Origin: Pedobacter terrae
GTDB lineage: Bacteria > Bacteroidota > Bacteroidia > Sphingobacteriales > Sphingobacteriaceae
Assembly (NCBI RefSeq): GCF_900100705.1
Contig: NZ_FNCH01000023.1
Location: forward strand, 17,355 to 81,354
DNA length: 64,000 nt
Direction of reading: 5' to 3'
Positions 16,321 through 24,993 of the stretch are shown here, in pieces. Position 1 is the first letter of the stretch; each line of letters starts with the position of its first letter. The notes below the pieces were generated by a model that ran no database searches, was not told the origin of the DNA, and saw only the letters and a list, made by a program, of their open reading frames with translations. A program made the translations under genes and the position numbers.

Positions 16321-17568
16321 TTAAGGATCTAAAGGTTCATCAAAATCGATTTGTAAGGAAGCGGTATTTAAGTAAAATTCTGATTCGGTATCACTTAAAC
16401 GTTTTCCATTTTTATAAGGATAGTAGCCGAGTTCCTTTTTACAGCGTTCGGGCAGGATATCGGTAATGTAGTAACTTTGCGATTTTACGGTACAAACCAT
16501 TCCAGCTTTATTTATCGGCATACCGTACCTGAACATCAGTCTGGCACAATTACGCAGGTTGGTGGTGGTGTGACGAGCGTGCGGCTCCATAATAATGGCA
16601 TTTTCTGGTATCTGGAGTACTTCCGTTAAAAATTTCTTCATTTCGTAAGCTTCACTGAATTTAGTTTTGTAGGGATGTACCCGTCCGCCAGAAACTACGA
16701 TGAATGGTGCCATGCCTTTTTGGTATTGCAAAGCTGCTAAACGGCAGCGAATCATTCCGCCCGCACTTAAGGCTACTTCTTTTTCTTCCGGACCAGCGCC
16801 TGGAACCAGGATTACGCTGTAAGGATATTTCTTCCAATCTGTTTTTTTGATCTGGTTAACGGCAGCCAGGTTTACGCCTTTAACCATTGGTTCGTAATCG
16901 GCGGCATCATTGCGTTCGTTTAATTCTAATGCCTGAAGCGCAAATTGCATAGCGGGTTCAAAAAACAGTTTATTATTGACCTGTAGGGCTAGCCAGGCAT
17001 TGGCAGTGGTTAGCTCTGCATATTCTTTATCCCTTAAACTAAAGCTGATTGAATCTATTTTAGGATAATTGGGTTTGTTCCCCTCCACATATACCCCAAT
17101 GGTGTAATTGATGGCATTGGCATCCTGCTCCCAGGCTTTGATTAAGACGTTTTTATGCGATCCATTACTGTATAGGGCATAGCAGCCAGATGGAATTAAG
17201 TGATTCGTCACCAATTTGCCCAGTTCATTATTTTCAGCGTAAATAGTTGCCAACCGGTTACTGATCTGTTCAATTTCTGCAGTAGAAAATTTTAACGCCT
17301 TAGCATAACAAGGGATTTCGGCCTTGCAATTTTTTAAGGCCTCATTTACCTGCACTGTTTTCGATTTTAGTATATATTGTAATGCGGTATCAGCCGCAAG
17401 CATTTTTCGCAGTTCGGGCAGTTGCTGAAATAAGGTTAGCAGGTAATAATTTTTGTATTGTACTTCGTTTCTGGTTTTAATTAACGGATAAGATTGACGA
17501 GGTAGATCCTGTGCAGATATGCCTTTACAAAAAAGGCAGAGCAAAAGGAAAGGATAGAGGGATTTCAT
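16321..17568 (-). CDS. Exported YdcF/SanA-like DUF218 protein
   Basis: 415 residues with a signal peptide (MKSLYPFLLLCLFCKGISAQ). The C-terminal part, about residues 250-400, is a DUF218/YdcF domain: YSVILVPGAG, a mid-domain VVSGGRVHP, and EPHARHTTTNLRNCARLMF. This Rossmann-like fold is shared with SanA and ElyC, which affect envelope integrity in enterobacteria; its biochemical activity is not settled. The roughly 220-residue N-terminal part is not part of that domain and has no recognised family. Typical YdcF proteins are membrane-anchored and 200-260 residues long, so this is an enlarged, apparently soluble exported version. Confidence 0.8.
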   Translation of the reverse strand: MKSLYPFLLLCLFCKGISAQDLPRQSYPLIKTRNEVQYKNYYLLTLFQQLPELRKMLAADTALQYILKSKTVQVNEALKNCKAEIPCYAKALKFSTAEIEQISNRLATIYAENNELGKLVTNHLIPSGCYALYSNGSHKNVLIKAWEQDANAINYTIGVYVEGNKPNYPKIDSISFSLRDKEYAELTTANAWLALQVNNKLFFEPAMQFALQALELNERNDAADYEPMVKGVNLAAVNQIKKTDWKKYPYSVILVPGAGPEEKEVALSAGGMIRCRLAALQYQKGMAPFIVVSGGRVHPYKTKFSEAYEMKKFLTEVLQIPENAIIMEPHARHTTTNLRNCARLMFRYGMPINKAGMVCTVKSQSYYITDILPERCKKELGYYPYKNGKRLSDTESEFYLNTASLQIDFDEPLDP

Positions 17569-17753
17569 CGAAAAAGTTTTGGAAGCAAAATTAAAGGCCT
17601 GCCATTAATGAAACATTAAGAAGTTGTTACATTTTGAATTTATTAAATCGATTTAGTTATTGACTGCATCTTCTTAATATTAATTTAAAGTGCCTGCTGA
17701 AAATCGGTATATAGAGTTAACATACGGGATACATAGTGTTAAAGATACACTTA

Positions 17754-17761
17754 TACTTTTG
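17754..17761 (+). promoter_or_regulatory. Probable -7 promoter element of susC
   Basis: TACTTTTG matches TAnnTTTG and lies 132 bases before the SusC ATG, predicting a leader of about 125 bases. The leader is long and A-rich; no riboswitch or strong hairpin is evident. The intergenic stretch 17569-17892 otherwise shows nothing recognisable. Confidence 0.5.
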
Positions 17762-17892
17762 CCGCTGTAGAACGCTCCGCAAATTAACCTGTTAACGATA
17801 AAAGGATAAGCCTATGTAAATGTGAAATCTACGCTTCTACTTAAAAACACAAAACCCAATTATATTTCAAAACCATTACTAAGAACAAAAAG

Positions 17893-20800
17893 ATGACATC
17901 ATTTTTTTTAACCGCAGGTATAAAAAATACCTGTAGGAAATTGCTTTTGCCTTTAGGCTTACTGGCCATGTGTAATTCAGAAGCAATAGCAATAAACCAC
18001 GGTATGCTTGCCTCAGGATCATACCGTAAAACATTTGCTACGGTAAGTGGAACGGTTACCGACCAAAACAACCAACCTTTACCAGGTGTAAGTGTATTTG
18101 AAAAAAAGACCAAAAAAACAACCGTTACAGATGCTAATGGTAAATATTCTATAACTGTTGAAGAAGGTGCAATCCTTGTATTTTCATATATCGGTTACGA
18201 TAATCAGGAAGTTGTGGTTAATGGCCGTCAAAATATTAATGTTGTTTTAAAAGAAAGCAGCAATACTTTAAATGAAGTGGTGGCTATCGGTTACCAGAAA
18301 ATCAGAAAATCGGATGTAACAGGTGCCATCAGCAGCGTTAAAGCCAGCGAAATGAATTTAACTTCTCCAACTGTTGGCCAGGCTTTGGTTGGTAAAGTGG
18401 CAGGTGTGCAGGTATCGCAAACCAGCGGTGCGCCATATTCCGGTACCAAAATAAGGGTAAGGGGCATTGGTTCCATTAATGCCAGTTCAGATCCCTTATA
18501 TGTAATTGACGGTTATCCGGCAGGAAATAACGTATCGATCAATCCGGAGGATATCGAAACCATCGACATTTTAAAAGATGCGGCTTCTGCTGCCATTTAT
18601 GGTTCAAGAGCATCAGGCGGAGTGGTGTTAATTACCACCAAAAGAGGTACTGATGGAAAAGGAAAGTTTGAATACGATGTTCAGGGTGGTATTTCTCAGT
18701 TGGCTAAAAAAGTAAAACTTTTAGATGCCAACCAGTTTATCCAGTTGTTAATTGATGGTAGGAATAATGCTTATAAAGATTTATGGGTAAATGCAGGAAA
18801 AACCTGGAATGATGCCATGTTTAGTGATAACAATGCTACCCGTATTGCCAATGTAGGTAATGGAAGTAGTGTAAGCATTCCGGCTGATCTTTATAATTTC
18901 AGCACACAACAGGCTATACCGGCAACTTATAATACCGATTGGCAGGACGAACTGTATCGCAATGCCGCTTTCCAGCGCCATAACCTTTCCTTTTCTGGCG
19001 GTACCAAAGATGTAAAATACTTTTTAAGCGGTGGTTACCAGAACAACAATGGTATTGTAACCAACACCAACCAAAAAGTAACCAACTTCAGGGCAAATAT
19101 TGATGGCAAAGTGAGTGAACGTTTACGTGTAGGCGCGAACATTTCGTATACGCAGAACGATAACCGTGAGGTACAGGAAGGACGTTATAATTTAAGTCCG
19201 ATGATGTCGGCATTAATTTATTTGCCTTATCTGCCGGCAAGAGATGCCAATGGAAATCCAATCCAGTTTGGCATGGGTGCTTTATCCTCTCAATATGGGA
19301 TTCAGAACCCTGAAAATCCTTTAGCTACAGTAGAACAGTTGAAAATTACCAGAAAGAGCAATAGGAGTAATTATAATGCTAATGCTACTTACAAAATTTT
19401 AGAGGGGCTTAATTTTAAGGCTAACTTAGGGACACAAACATACAACGAAAAATACGATTATTATTTGCCTACCAGCCTAAGTAGTGGTAATACCCCACCT
19501 TACTCGCCCGAATCGATCAGGGCTGCAAATGCCATCGCACAAACGCTTAGTCAGGTAGATCAATTGGCAGAGTTTACTTTAAATTACAGTAAAACGTTCG
19601 GTAAACATAGTATAGATATTTTAGGCGGTTATTCTGCTCAGAAAACATCAAGCGATCAGATCAGGGTAGCGGCAAGCGGATTCCAGAACGATTATATTGG
19701 GGAAATTACGGATAAAGGGGCGGATGCAGGTTTTTTTACACTAGACCGTAACAGAACTGGTAAAACAGTAACGACTTTACTTTCTTACTTTGGCCGTTTC
19801 AGTTATAATTATGCCGGAAAATACTTTCTAACCGGTTCGTTTCGTCGCGATGGTTCATCAAGGTTTGGTCCGTTAAACAAGTATGGTAACTTCCCTTCAA
19901 TAGCTGCGGGCTGGAATTTATCTGACGAAAGCTTTTACAATAACTTTTTGGGCGAACAATCGAGAGTTAAACTAAGGGCCAGCTGGGGCTTAAGCGGGAA
20001 CAACAATATACCAGATTACCGCACGCAGCAAGAGCTAAACGCACCAGGTGGCGCGGTTTTCGGTAGTGCTATTTCTACCGCCATTTGGCCAAGTAGTATT
20101 CAGGATAGAAGTTTAGGATGGGAGTCCACTTCACAGTTTAACTTCGGTACGGATATCAGCCTGTTCAAAAATCGTGTATCGATTATGGCGAATTACTACT
20201 TAAGTTACTCTTTCAACTTATTGTTTAACAAACCGCTTTCGGCAATTGCTGGCAGTTCAACAATTTTAACTAATCTTACTGATAGTAAGGTGCGTAATAA
20301 GGGTTTCGATTTGCAGGTTGATGGCAAAATTATCCAAAATGGAGACTTTACTTTGGGCTTAAGCGGAAACATCGCGGCAAATCGAAATAAGGTTTTAAAC
20401 CTTGGCGGTAACAGTACCATATTTACGGCTGGTGCAGAGCGTTCGTACATTACACATGTTACACAAGAGGGCCAGCCAATTGGTATGTTTTATGGATTTA
20501 AGGTTTTGGGCCGGATTACGGCCGATAATTTAGGTAAGGTTGCACCGTCTGCTTCTTCTACCAACCCGGCAAAAATTGGAGATTTGTATTTCCAGGATAC
20601 TAATGGAGATGGTATTGTTAACGATGCAGATAAAACCGTAATCGGTACCCCATACGCGAAATTCACCTATGGTTTTGCCTTAAATACTTCTTACAAAACG
20701 TTTGATTTAAGGGCATCTTTTAACGGATCGTATGGTAACCAGGTTTTAGATGGACAGGATTATTACCTGTATAACTTTGAAGGTTCCGGTAACCAATATG

Positions 20801-21165
20801 CGGAGGTGGCCAACCGTTACAGAAACGAAGCCAATCCTGGCAGTGGTTTAAACTACCGAGCGTCTCGTGCAGGTACACAAAGTAACAGTACCCGTTTATC
20901 GTCATTTTATATTCAGGATGGCTCTTACTTCAGGTGTACCAACATTACTTTAGGTTATAGTTTTCCAAAGCAACTGGCCAATACGCTTAAAGTAAGTAAT
21001 ATCCGTGTTTATGCGAGTGTAGATAATGCCTTTACCATTACCGATTATAAAGGTTATAACCCTGAGGTAGATTACAGCGCAGGTAATAACCTTGCTCCTG
21101 GTGTTGATTATGGTAACTACCCATTGGCAAGAACCTATAACCTTGGTATCAAATTGACTTTTTAG
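17893..21165 (+). CDS. SusC/RagA-family TonB-dependent outer-membrane transporter
   Basis: 1090 residues. After a signal peptide comes a carboxypeptidase-D-regulatory-like beta-sandwich (about 50-125: VSGTVTDQNNQPLPGVSV), a TonB box/plug region (about 128-245, LNEVVAIGYQKIRKSDVTGA then GSINASSDPLYVIDG), and a 22-strand barrel ending in YNLGIKLTF with the C-terminal aromatic residue needed for barrel assembly. There is no N-terminal STN domain, so it should not signal to an anti-sigma factor, unlike the SusC at 50-53 kb. With the SusD 10 bases downstream it forms the nutrient-import pair of the outer membrane. No glycosidase is adjacent, so the substrate cannot be guessed. Confidence 0.95.
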   Translation: MTSFFLTAGIKNTCRKLLLPLGLLAMCNSEAIAINHGMLASGSYRKTFATVSGTVTDQNNQPLPGVSVFEKKTKKTTVTDANGKYSITVEEGAILVFSYIGYDNQEVVVNGRQNINVVLKESSNTLNEVVAIGYQKIRKSDVTGAISSVKASEMNLTSPTVGQALVGKVAGVQVSQTSGAPYSGTKIRVRGIGSINASSDPLYVIDGYPAGNNVSINPEDIETIDILKDAASAAIYGSRASGGVVLITTKRGTDGKGKFEYDVQGGISQLAKKVKLLDANQFIQLLIDGRNNAYKDLWVNAGKTWNDAMFSDNNATRIANVGNGSSVSIPADLYNFSTQQAIPATYNTDWQDELYRNAAFQRHNLSFSGGTKDVKYFLSGGYQNNNGIVTNTNQKVTNFRANIDGKVSERLRVGANISYTQNDNREVQEGRYNLSPMMSALIYLPYLPARDANGNPIQFGMGALSSQYGIQNPENPLATVEQLKITRKSNRSNYNANATYKILEGLNFKANLGTQTYNEKYDYYLPTSLSSGNTPPYSPESIRAANAIAQTLSQVDQLAEFTLNYSKTFGKHSIDILGGYSAQKTSSDQIRVAASGFQNDYIGEITDKGADAGFFTLDRNRTGKTVTTLLSYFGRFSYNYAGKYFLTGSFRRDGSSRFGPLNKYGNFPSIAAGWNLSDESFYNNFLGEQSRVKLRASWGLSGNNNIPDYRTQQELNAPGGAVFGSAISTAIWPSSIQDRSLGWESTSQFNFGTDISLFKNRVSIMANYYLSYSFNLLFNKPLSAIAGSSTILTNLTDSKVRNKGFDLQVDGKIIQNGDFTLGLSGNIAANRNKVLNLGGNSTIFTAGAERSYITHVTQEGQPIGMFYGFKVLGRITADNLGKVAPSASSTNPAKIGDLYFQDTNGDGIVNDADKTVIGTPYAKFTYGFALNTSYKTFDLRASFNGSYGNQVLDGQDYYLYNFEGSGNQYAEVANRYRNEANPGSGLNYRASRAGTQSNSTRLSSFYIQDGSYFRCTNITLGYSFPKQLANTLKVSNIRVYASVDNAFTITDYKGYNPEVDYSAGNNLAPGVDYGNYPLARTYNLGIKLTF

Positions 21166-21175
21166 AACTAAAAAA

Positions 21176-22705
21176 ATGAAAAAACATATTTATAAACTAT
21201 TGGCCCTAAGCACCATTTTAAGTTTGGGTGCCTGTAAAAAAGATTTTCTAAATCAAAGTAACCCCAATGCCATTGCGGTAGAGAATTATTTCAAAACAGA
21301 AAATGATGTATTACTGGCGGTTAATGGTGTTTACCAATCGCTTAGAAGTAGCAATACCCTGGGCGAAAACAGCGGGTTGTTTACCGATGAACGTTCGGAC
21401 GATGCGGGAAGAAATGATAACCAGAGTAATGCGGGTGAGCCTTTCCAGTTTAATGATTTTTCGCTCCTGCCGAGCAACTCTTACTTAAAGAGTCATTGGT
21501 TAGGACTTTATGAGTCCATTGGTAGAACTAATATTTTATTAACAAACATTGAGAAAGTTTCTTTTGCTAATACGGCTACCAAAGAAAATTATAAAGCAGA
21601 GGCTAAATTTATCAGGGCGATAATGTACTTCGAACTGGTTCGGAAATGGGGGCCGGTACCAGTGGTAACCAAACAGCTTAGCACGCCCGAAGAGGTTAGG
21701 GAGAATACTTTTCGCGTACCAGAAGCCGATGTATACAACCAGATTGTAACCGATTTAAAAGATGCTCTTAACAGCACGTTACCGAATTTCCAAACAGGAG
21801 CGAATGTAGGAAGAACTTCGAAAGCGGCAATAAATGCGTATCTGGGTAAAGTTTATTTAACCATGGCTACAACACTTTCAGCAAATAAAGCCGAAAACCT
21901 AAGTAATGCGAATACCTACCTAATGGCGGCTTATAACATGAAAGCTTTCGGAAATCTTTCTGAAATTCCATATACAGATGTTTTTGACGTGGCGAAAAAA
22001 ACAACCTGTAAAGAACTGATTTTCCAGATTTCAAATAAGCAGGGCGATATCAGTTTTAGCTCGAGCATTGCAGCAAACAACCAGGCCAAAGGCGAAACCA
22101 TCAATTCGCTTAAACCTTCTACGGGGATTGGTGGTAATGTAAAGCTTGATTTGATCAATGAGTATGAAGCAAGCGATTTGAGAAAGGATTTTTCGGTTAA
22201 ATTTGCCAATGATCAGACCGTAAAAGATTGGTTTATTACTAAATTTCGCGATGCGAGCCAATTGGCAACCAATGCAGGCTATGGTGGCAACGACTGGATT
22301 TTAATGCGCTATGCCGATGTAATTTTAATGCTTGCTGAAGTTAATATGTTGCAGGGCAATGATGCCGTAGCTATTCAATATCTGGATATGGTAAGAACAA
22401 GAGCAGGTATGCCTGTTTATGCGGTTGCCAAAACCGACGCTACTTACGCGGCTAAATTCCCGACTTTAAAACTGGCTATTTTGCATGAGCGCAGAGTAGA
22501 GTTTGCTTTCGAGCACCAAAGATGGTTCGATCTGATCAGGAATTTTACTGCTGCAGAGTTGGTTACTTACTTAAAAGCTAAACCGCAATCTGCCTTCGGT
22601 ATTGCAAAACTGGCCAATGTAACCACAAAAGACAGGTATTATCCTATTCCTTTTGATGAGGTGAAATTAGATCCGGTTAAAATGTATCAGAATCCGGGTT
22701 ACTAA
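21176..22705 (+). CDS. SusD/RagB-family nutrient-binding lipoprotein
   Basis: 509 residues. The lipoprotein signal LSLGACKKDF places the lipid on C20. The fold is the SusD helical TPR-like scaffold: N-terminal SusD-like part (NYFKTENDVLLAVNGVYQSL, RAIMYFELVRKWGPVPVV) and a C-terminal RagB/SusD domain (ILMRYADVILMLAEV, ILHERRVEFAFEHQRWFDLIR, YYPIPFDEVKLDPVKM). All landmark segments are present. It caps the SusC channel on the cell surface and binds the ligand. It is the last gene of the two-gene unit, with a terminator 20 bases downstream. Confidence 0.95.
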   Translation: MKKHIYKLLALSTILSLGACKKDFLNQSNPNAIAVENYFKTENDVLLAVNGVYQSLRSSNTLGENSGLFTDERSDDAGRNDNQSNAGEPFQFNDFSLLPSNSYLKSHWLGLYESIGRTNILLTNIEKVSFANTATKENYKAEAKFIRAIMYFELVRKWGPVPVVTKQLSTPEEVRENTFRVPEADVYNQIVTDLKDALNSTLPNFQTGANVGRTSKAAINAYLGKVYLTMATTLSANKAENLSNANTYLMAAYNMKAFGNLSEIPYTDVFDVAKKTTCKELIFQISNKQGDISFSSSIAANNQAKGETINSLKPSTGIGGNVKLDLINEYEASDLRKDFSVKFANDQTVKDWFITKFRDASQLATNAGYGGNDWILMRYADVILMLAEVNMLQGNDAVAIQYLDMVRTRAGMPVYAVAKTDATYAAKFPTLKLAILHERRVEFAFEHQRWFDLIRNFTAAELVTYLKAKPQSAFGIAKLANVTTKDRYYPIPFDEVKLDPVKMYQNPGY

Positions 22706-22725
22706 ACGAACTGTAATATATTAAG

Positions 22726-22760
22726 AAAAGCGGCCTGATCATTGATCGGACCGCTTTTTT
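22726..22760 (+). terminator. Terminator of the stand-alone SusCD operon
   Basis: Arms AAAAGCGGCCTGATC and GATCGGACCGCTTTT pair except for an internal three-base mismatch, with a 3-base loop and a T6 tail. Confidence 0.85.
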
Positions 22761-22829
22761 GTTATGATTTTAGTTGTGGATAAACTCACAGTACAATGGC
22801 TCGGATTAGAAATCTAGACAAAATATATT

Positions 22830-22927
22830 CGTCTTTGCGAGAAGGCTTTTTCAGCCGACGAAGCAATCTTTACAGAAAGGATCATTAGCGTGAAAGATTG
22901 CTTCGTCGTTCCTCCTCGCAATGACGA
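22830..22927. repeat. Palindromic intergenic repeat (CGTCATT family)
   Basis: 98-base element with ends CGTCTTTGCGAG and CTCGCAATGACG. It is homologous to 14877-14991, and part of its core (GGCTTTTTCAGCCGACGAAG) recurs in reverse orientation at 58791-58826. It fills most of the gap 22706-23077; the remainder shows no gene. Confidence 0.85.
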
Positions 22928-23077
22928 CTTTTTTAGGGATGGATTCTGTCAATTTATAAACAGACTCCAATACAGCATTTTTAAATCTGCGGATCAGCGG
23001 AACCTTTTATATTATTTCAGTAAATTATATGGCATTTTGCTGATACAATTAACCAATTAACCAGTTAACCCACACCA

Positions 23078-23725
23078 TTATATAACATTCCTCGTAATTT
23101 TTCCTTTAATGATGTAAAGGGCCTGGATATTCTTTTTACTGATTACGGTATCGCCTTTAAAATTTGGATTTGAAGAGCGGAGGATGAGTTTGGTATCATC
23201 ATTATGCTGAAAGATGAGTTTTATGGTACGCAGGCTGTTACTATCTTCATCGGTCATCACCACATAAGCTTCTCCCCATTGCAGGATTTCGTAATTGGTA
23301 ATTTCTTTTATCGCTATAATTTCGCCTGCGGCATATTGAGGGTGCATGCTATCGCCATAAACCGGTAAATAGGCTGTGCAATCGTTAAAGGGTAGATAAT
23401 TTACCAGGTATTCTGCCCGTTGTTCTTCTACCATGTGCTCTTTCGCATCCGATAGGCTCATGTCGAAATAAGGTACGCCTTCCCTGCTTTCGCCAACGGC
23501 TGGCTTTTTTTTGAAAAAAGGTTCGCCAATTCCATCCTCCAGCCAGGTTAAATTAACGTCGAATTTCATTTCTAGCCGATCTTTGATCGCATTAGATACA
23601 TTGACCCTTTCTCTTAAAATATCTGATAAAGAGCCCTGTTGAATATTCAATGCAATAGCAAAATCCTTTTGAGTCTTAAAATGCAGTAACTCCATTAACT
23701 TTTTTAAGCGATGATTCTCATTCAT
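23078..23725 (-). CDS. XRE-type repressor with S24/LexA-like C-terminal domain
   Basis: 215 residues. Residues about 5-60 form a helix-turn-helix (KTQKDFAIALNIQQGSLSDIL). Residues about 110-210 form an S24 peptidase-like fold with S126 in YGDSMHPQY and K169 in RTIKLIF, the Ser-Lys dyad of LexA and phage CI repressors. A clear Ala-Gly cleavage site in the linker is not seen, so self-cleavage is uncertain. It is transcribed divergently from the two-gene operon at 23821-25810. A 15-bp palindrome lies in the 95-base region between them. By analogy with LexA/CI proteins it probably represses itself and the operon in response to a stress signal; this is inference. Confidence 0.88.
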   Translation of the reverse strand: MNENHRLKKLMELLHFKTQKDFAIALNIQQGSLSDILRERVNVSNAIKDRLEMKFDVNLTWLEDGIGEPFFKKKPAVGESREGVPYFDMSLSDAKEHMVEEQRAEYLVNYLPFNDCTAYLPVYGDSMHPQYAAGEIIAIKEITNYEILQWGEAYVVMTDEDSNSLRTIKLIFQHNDDTKLILRSSNPNFKGDTVISKKNIQALYIIKGKITRNVI

Positions 23726-23755
23726 AAGATATGTTAATAAGTTTTATGAATTAAT

Positions 23756-23770
23756 TATAGTTTAACTATA
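23756..23770. promoter_or_regulatory. Palindromic candidate operator
   Basis: TATAGTTTAACTATA is a perfect 15-bp odd palindrome with 7-bp half-sites. It sits 31-45 bases upstream of the S24-repressor start and 51-65 bases upstream of the divergent operon. An AT-rich sequence resembling a -7 box (TATTTTTTG) follows directly on the plus strand, so a bound protein would cover the operon's -33 region. Confidence 0.55.
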
Positions 23771-23820
23771 TTTTTTGCTAAATTCGTTAGCTAATATAAT
23801 CATTTAAAAAAATATACGCT

Positions 23821-24993
23821 ATGAAAGAAAACCTGAATTTTAAAAAAGAAACGATGGCATTAATAGATGCGATCGAAAGTTTTTTTTCTACAAATGGTGT
23901 AAATTACCATTTGAACTTTCTAAAAAACTGGTTAAATCCGCCCCATAACGAATTCGATTTTTCACCTCAAAAGCACCCCGCGCAGCTGTTGGTGTTTTAC
24001 GAAAAACTGGTTCCGCTTTTCGATTATTCGGATTTAGTTTTTAACCATATTGAAGCTGATACTGCATTTATAGAGGCGATTTCGGCTGATGAATGTGGTG
24101 TAGAACGCGAGATGGTACTGCTTGATTATTGTCCGAAACTGTTAAGCAGCGGAGAAGTGAAAAATCCAAAACTTACCTTTCTTGATATTTTCTTGTTCTT
24201 CCAATCAGATACCTATAAGGTGATGTATAAAGAATGGTTGTTGGCCGCATTAGAAAACAACCTCGATCTGGATTGGGACCAGTATATTTTTCCGTTTTAT
24301 GAGAACACCAAAAAAATGCTGGAAGCTTGTTGGCTCATACACGAAAGGATCATTACCAGAAATAGTTTTAAGAGTATAGATCGCTATTACCATATGGCCA
24401 TATTCGAAAGTACATCGCCTTTGGCTTTCGAACAGGAATTATTTGATGATCCATTTAAGGCAATAGAATTTTTCTTTAGCCTCGATAACCTTAGCGGGCA
24501 CAAAGCCTATTTAAAAAATTGGTATCGGGCTGCCTTGGCTGAAGAAAAGTGTTTGAGCGACGTAGCTGATTATTTTTTCCTCTATAATCAGTTTATCAAA
24601 CTGCTTAATGCCGGTTTTTTGATTACGGCTAAAAATTTAACTTATCAGGGTACACCGCCCAAAAACTTACTTGCTGCTACAGACCAATCAAAAAACAGCG
24701 ATACCTATCAAAAAAACATGTGCGAGGTAAATACGCTTAGTGCAGTGCATATCGAAAATCCTTATCTGTTTATAACGTCGTTCTTTATTCCCGAAAAAAT
24801 TAAGCGGCTGCGTTTAGGGCTTTTAGAGTGGTTTTATGCAGCCTTCAGCACCAAAAGCAGCATTAAACTACTGGATAAGGAATTTTTGTTTGAACAGTAT
24901 GAGGCCATGCTCATGATTATGGAAGCTTTTTTTGTGATAATTACCAATCCTCCATTGGATGAAATTGAAGAAAGGTACTATTATGCGGAATAA
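23821..24993 (+). CDS. Unknown protein with four internal repeats
   Basis: 390 residues; no signal peptide and no database family recognised. Reading it by eye shows four related units of roughly 55-60 residues, beginning near residues 14, 121, 218 and 318. Each has a FF-containing helix (IESFFS, IFLFFQ, IEFFFS, ITSFFI), then LKNW, YKEW, LKNW or LLEW, then WxxAAL/AAF in three of them, and finally a Y/F-rich helix with LEACWLI, LNAGFLI or MEAFFVI. Helix content should be high, consistent with an alpha-solenoid or bundle. The stop overlaps the next gene's likely start by 11 bases, so translation is coupled. Function is unknown; pairing with a HEPN protein and an S24 repressor is the only clue. 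Confidence 0.75.
   Translation: MKENLNFKKETMALIDAIESFFSTNGVNYHLNFLKNWLNPPHNEFDFSPQKHPAQLLVFYEKLVPLFDYSDLVFNHIEADTAFIEAISADECGVEREMVLLDYCPKLLSSGEVKNPKLTFLDIFLFFQSDTYKVMYKEWLLAALENNLDLDWDQYIFPFYENTKKMLEACWLIHERIITRNSFKSIDRYYHMAIFESTSPLAFEQELFDDPFKAIEFFFSLDNLSGHKAYLKNWYRAALAEEKCLSDVADYFFLYNQFIKLLNAGFLITAKNLTYQGTPPKNLLAATDQSKNSDTYQKNMCEVNTLSAVHIENPYLFITSFFIPEKIKRLRLGLLEWFYAAFSTKSSIKLLDKEFLFEQYEAMLMIMEAFFVIITNPPLDEIEERYYYAE

Noticed and set aside
23821..24993. An RteC-like excision regulator.
   Set aside because: There is a vague resemblance in the helix pattern only; the characteristic RteC C-terminal domain is not visible, and no conjugative element genes are near.
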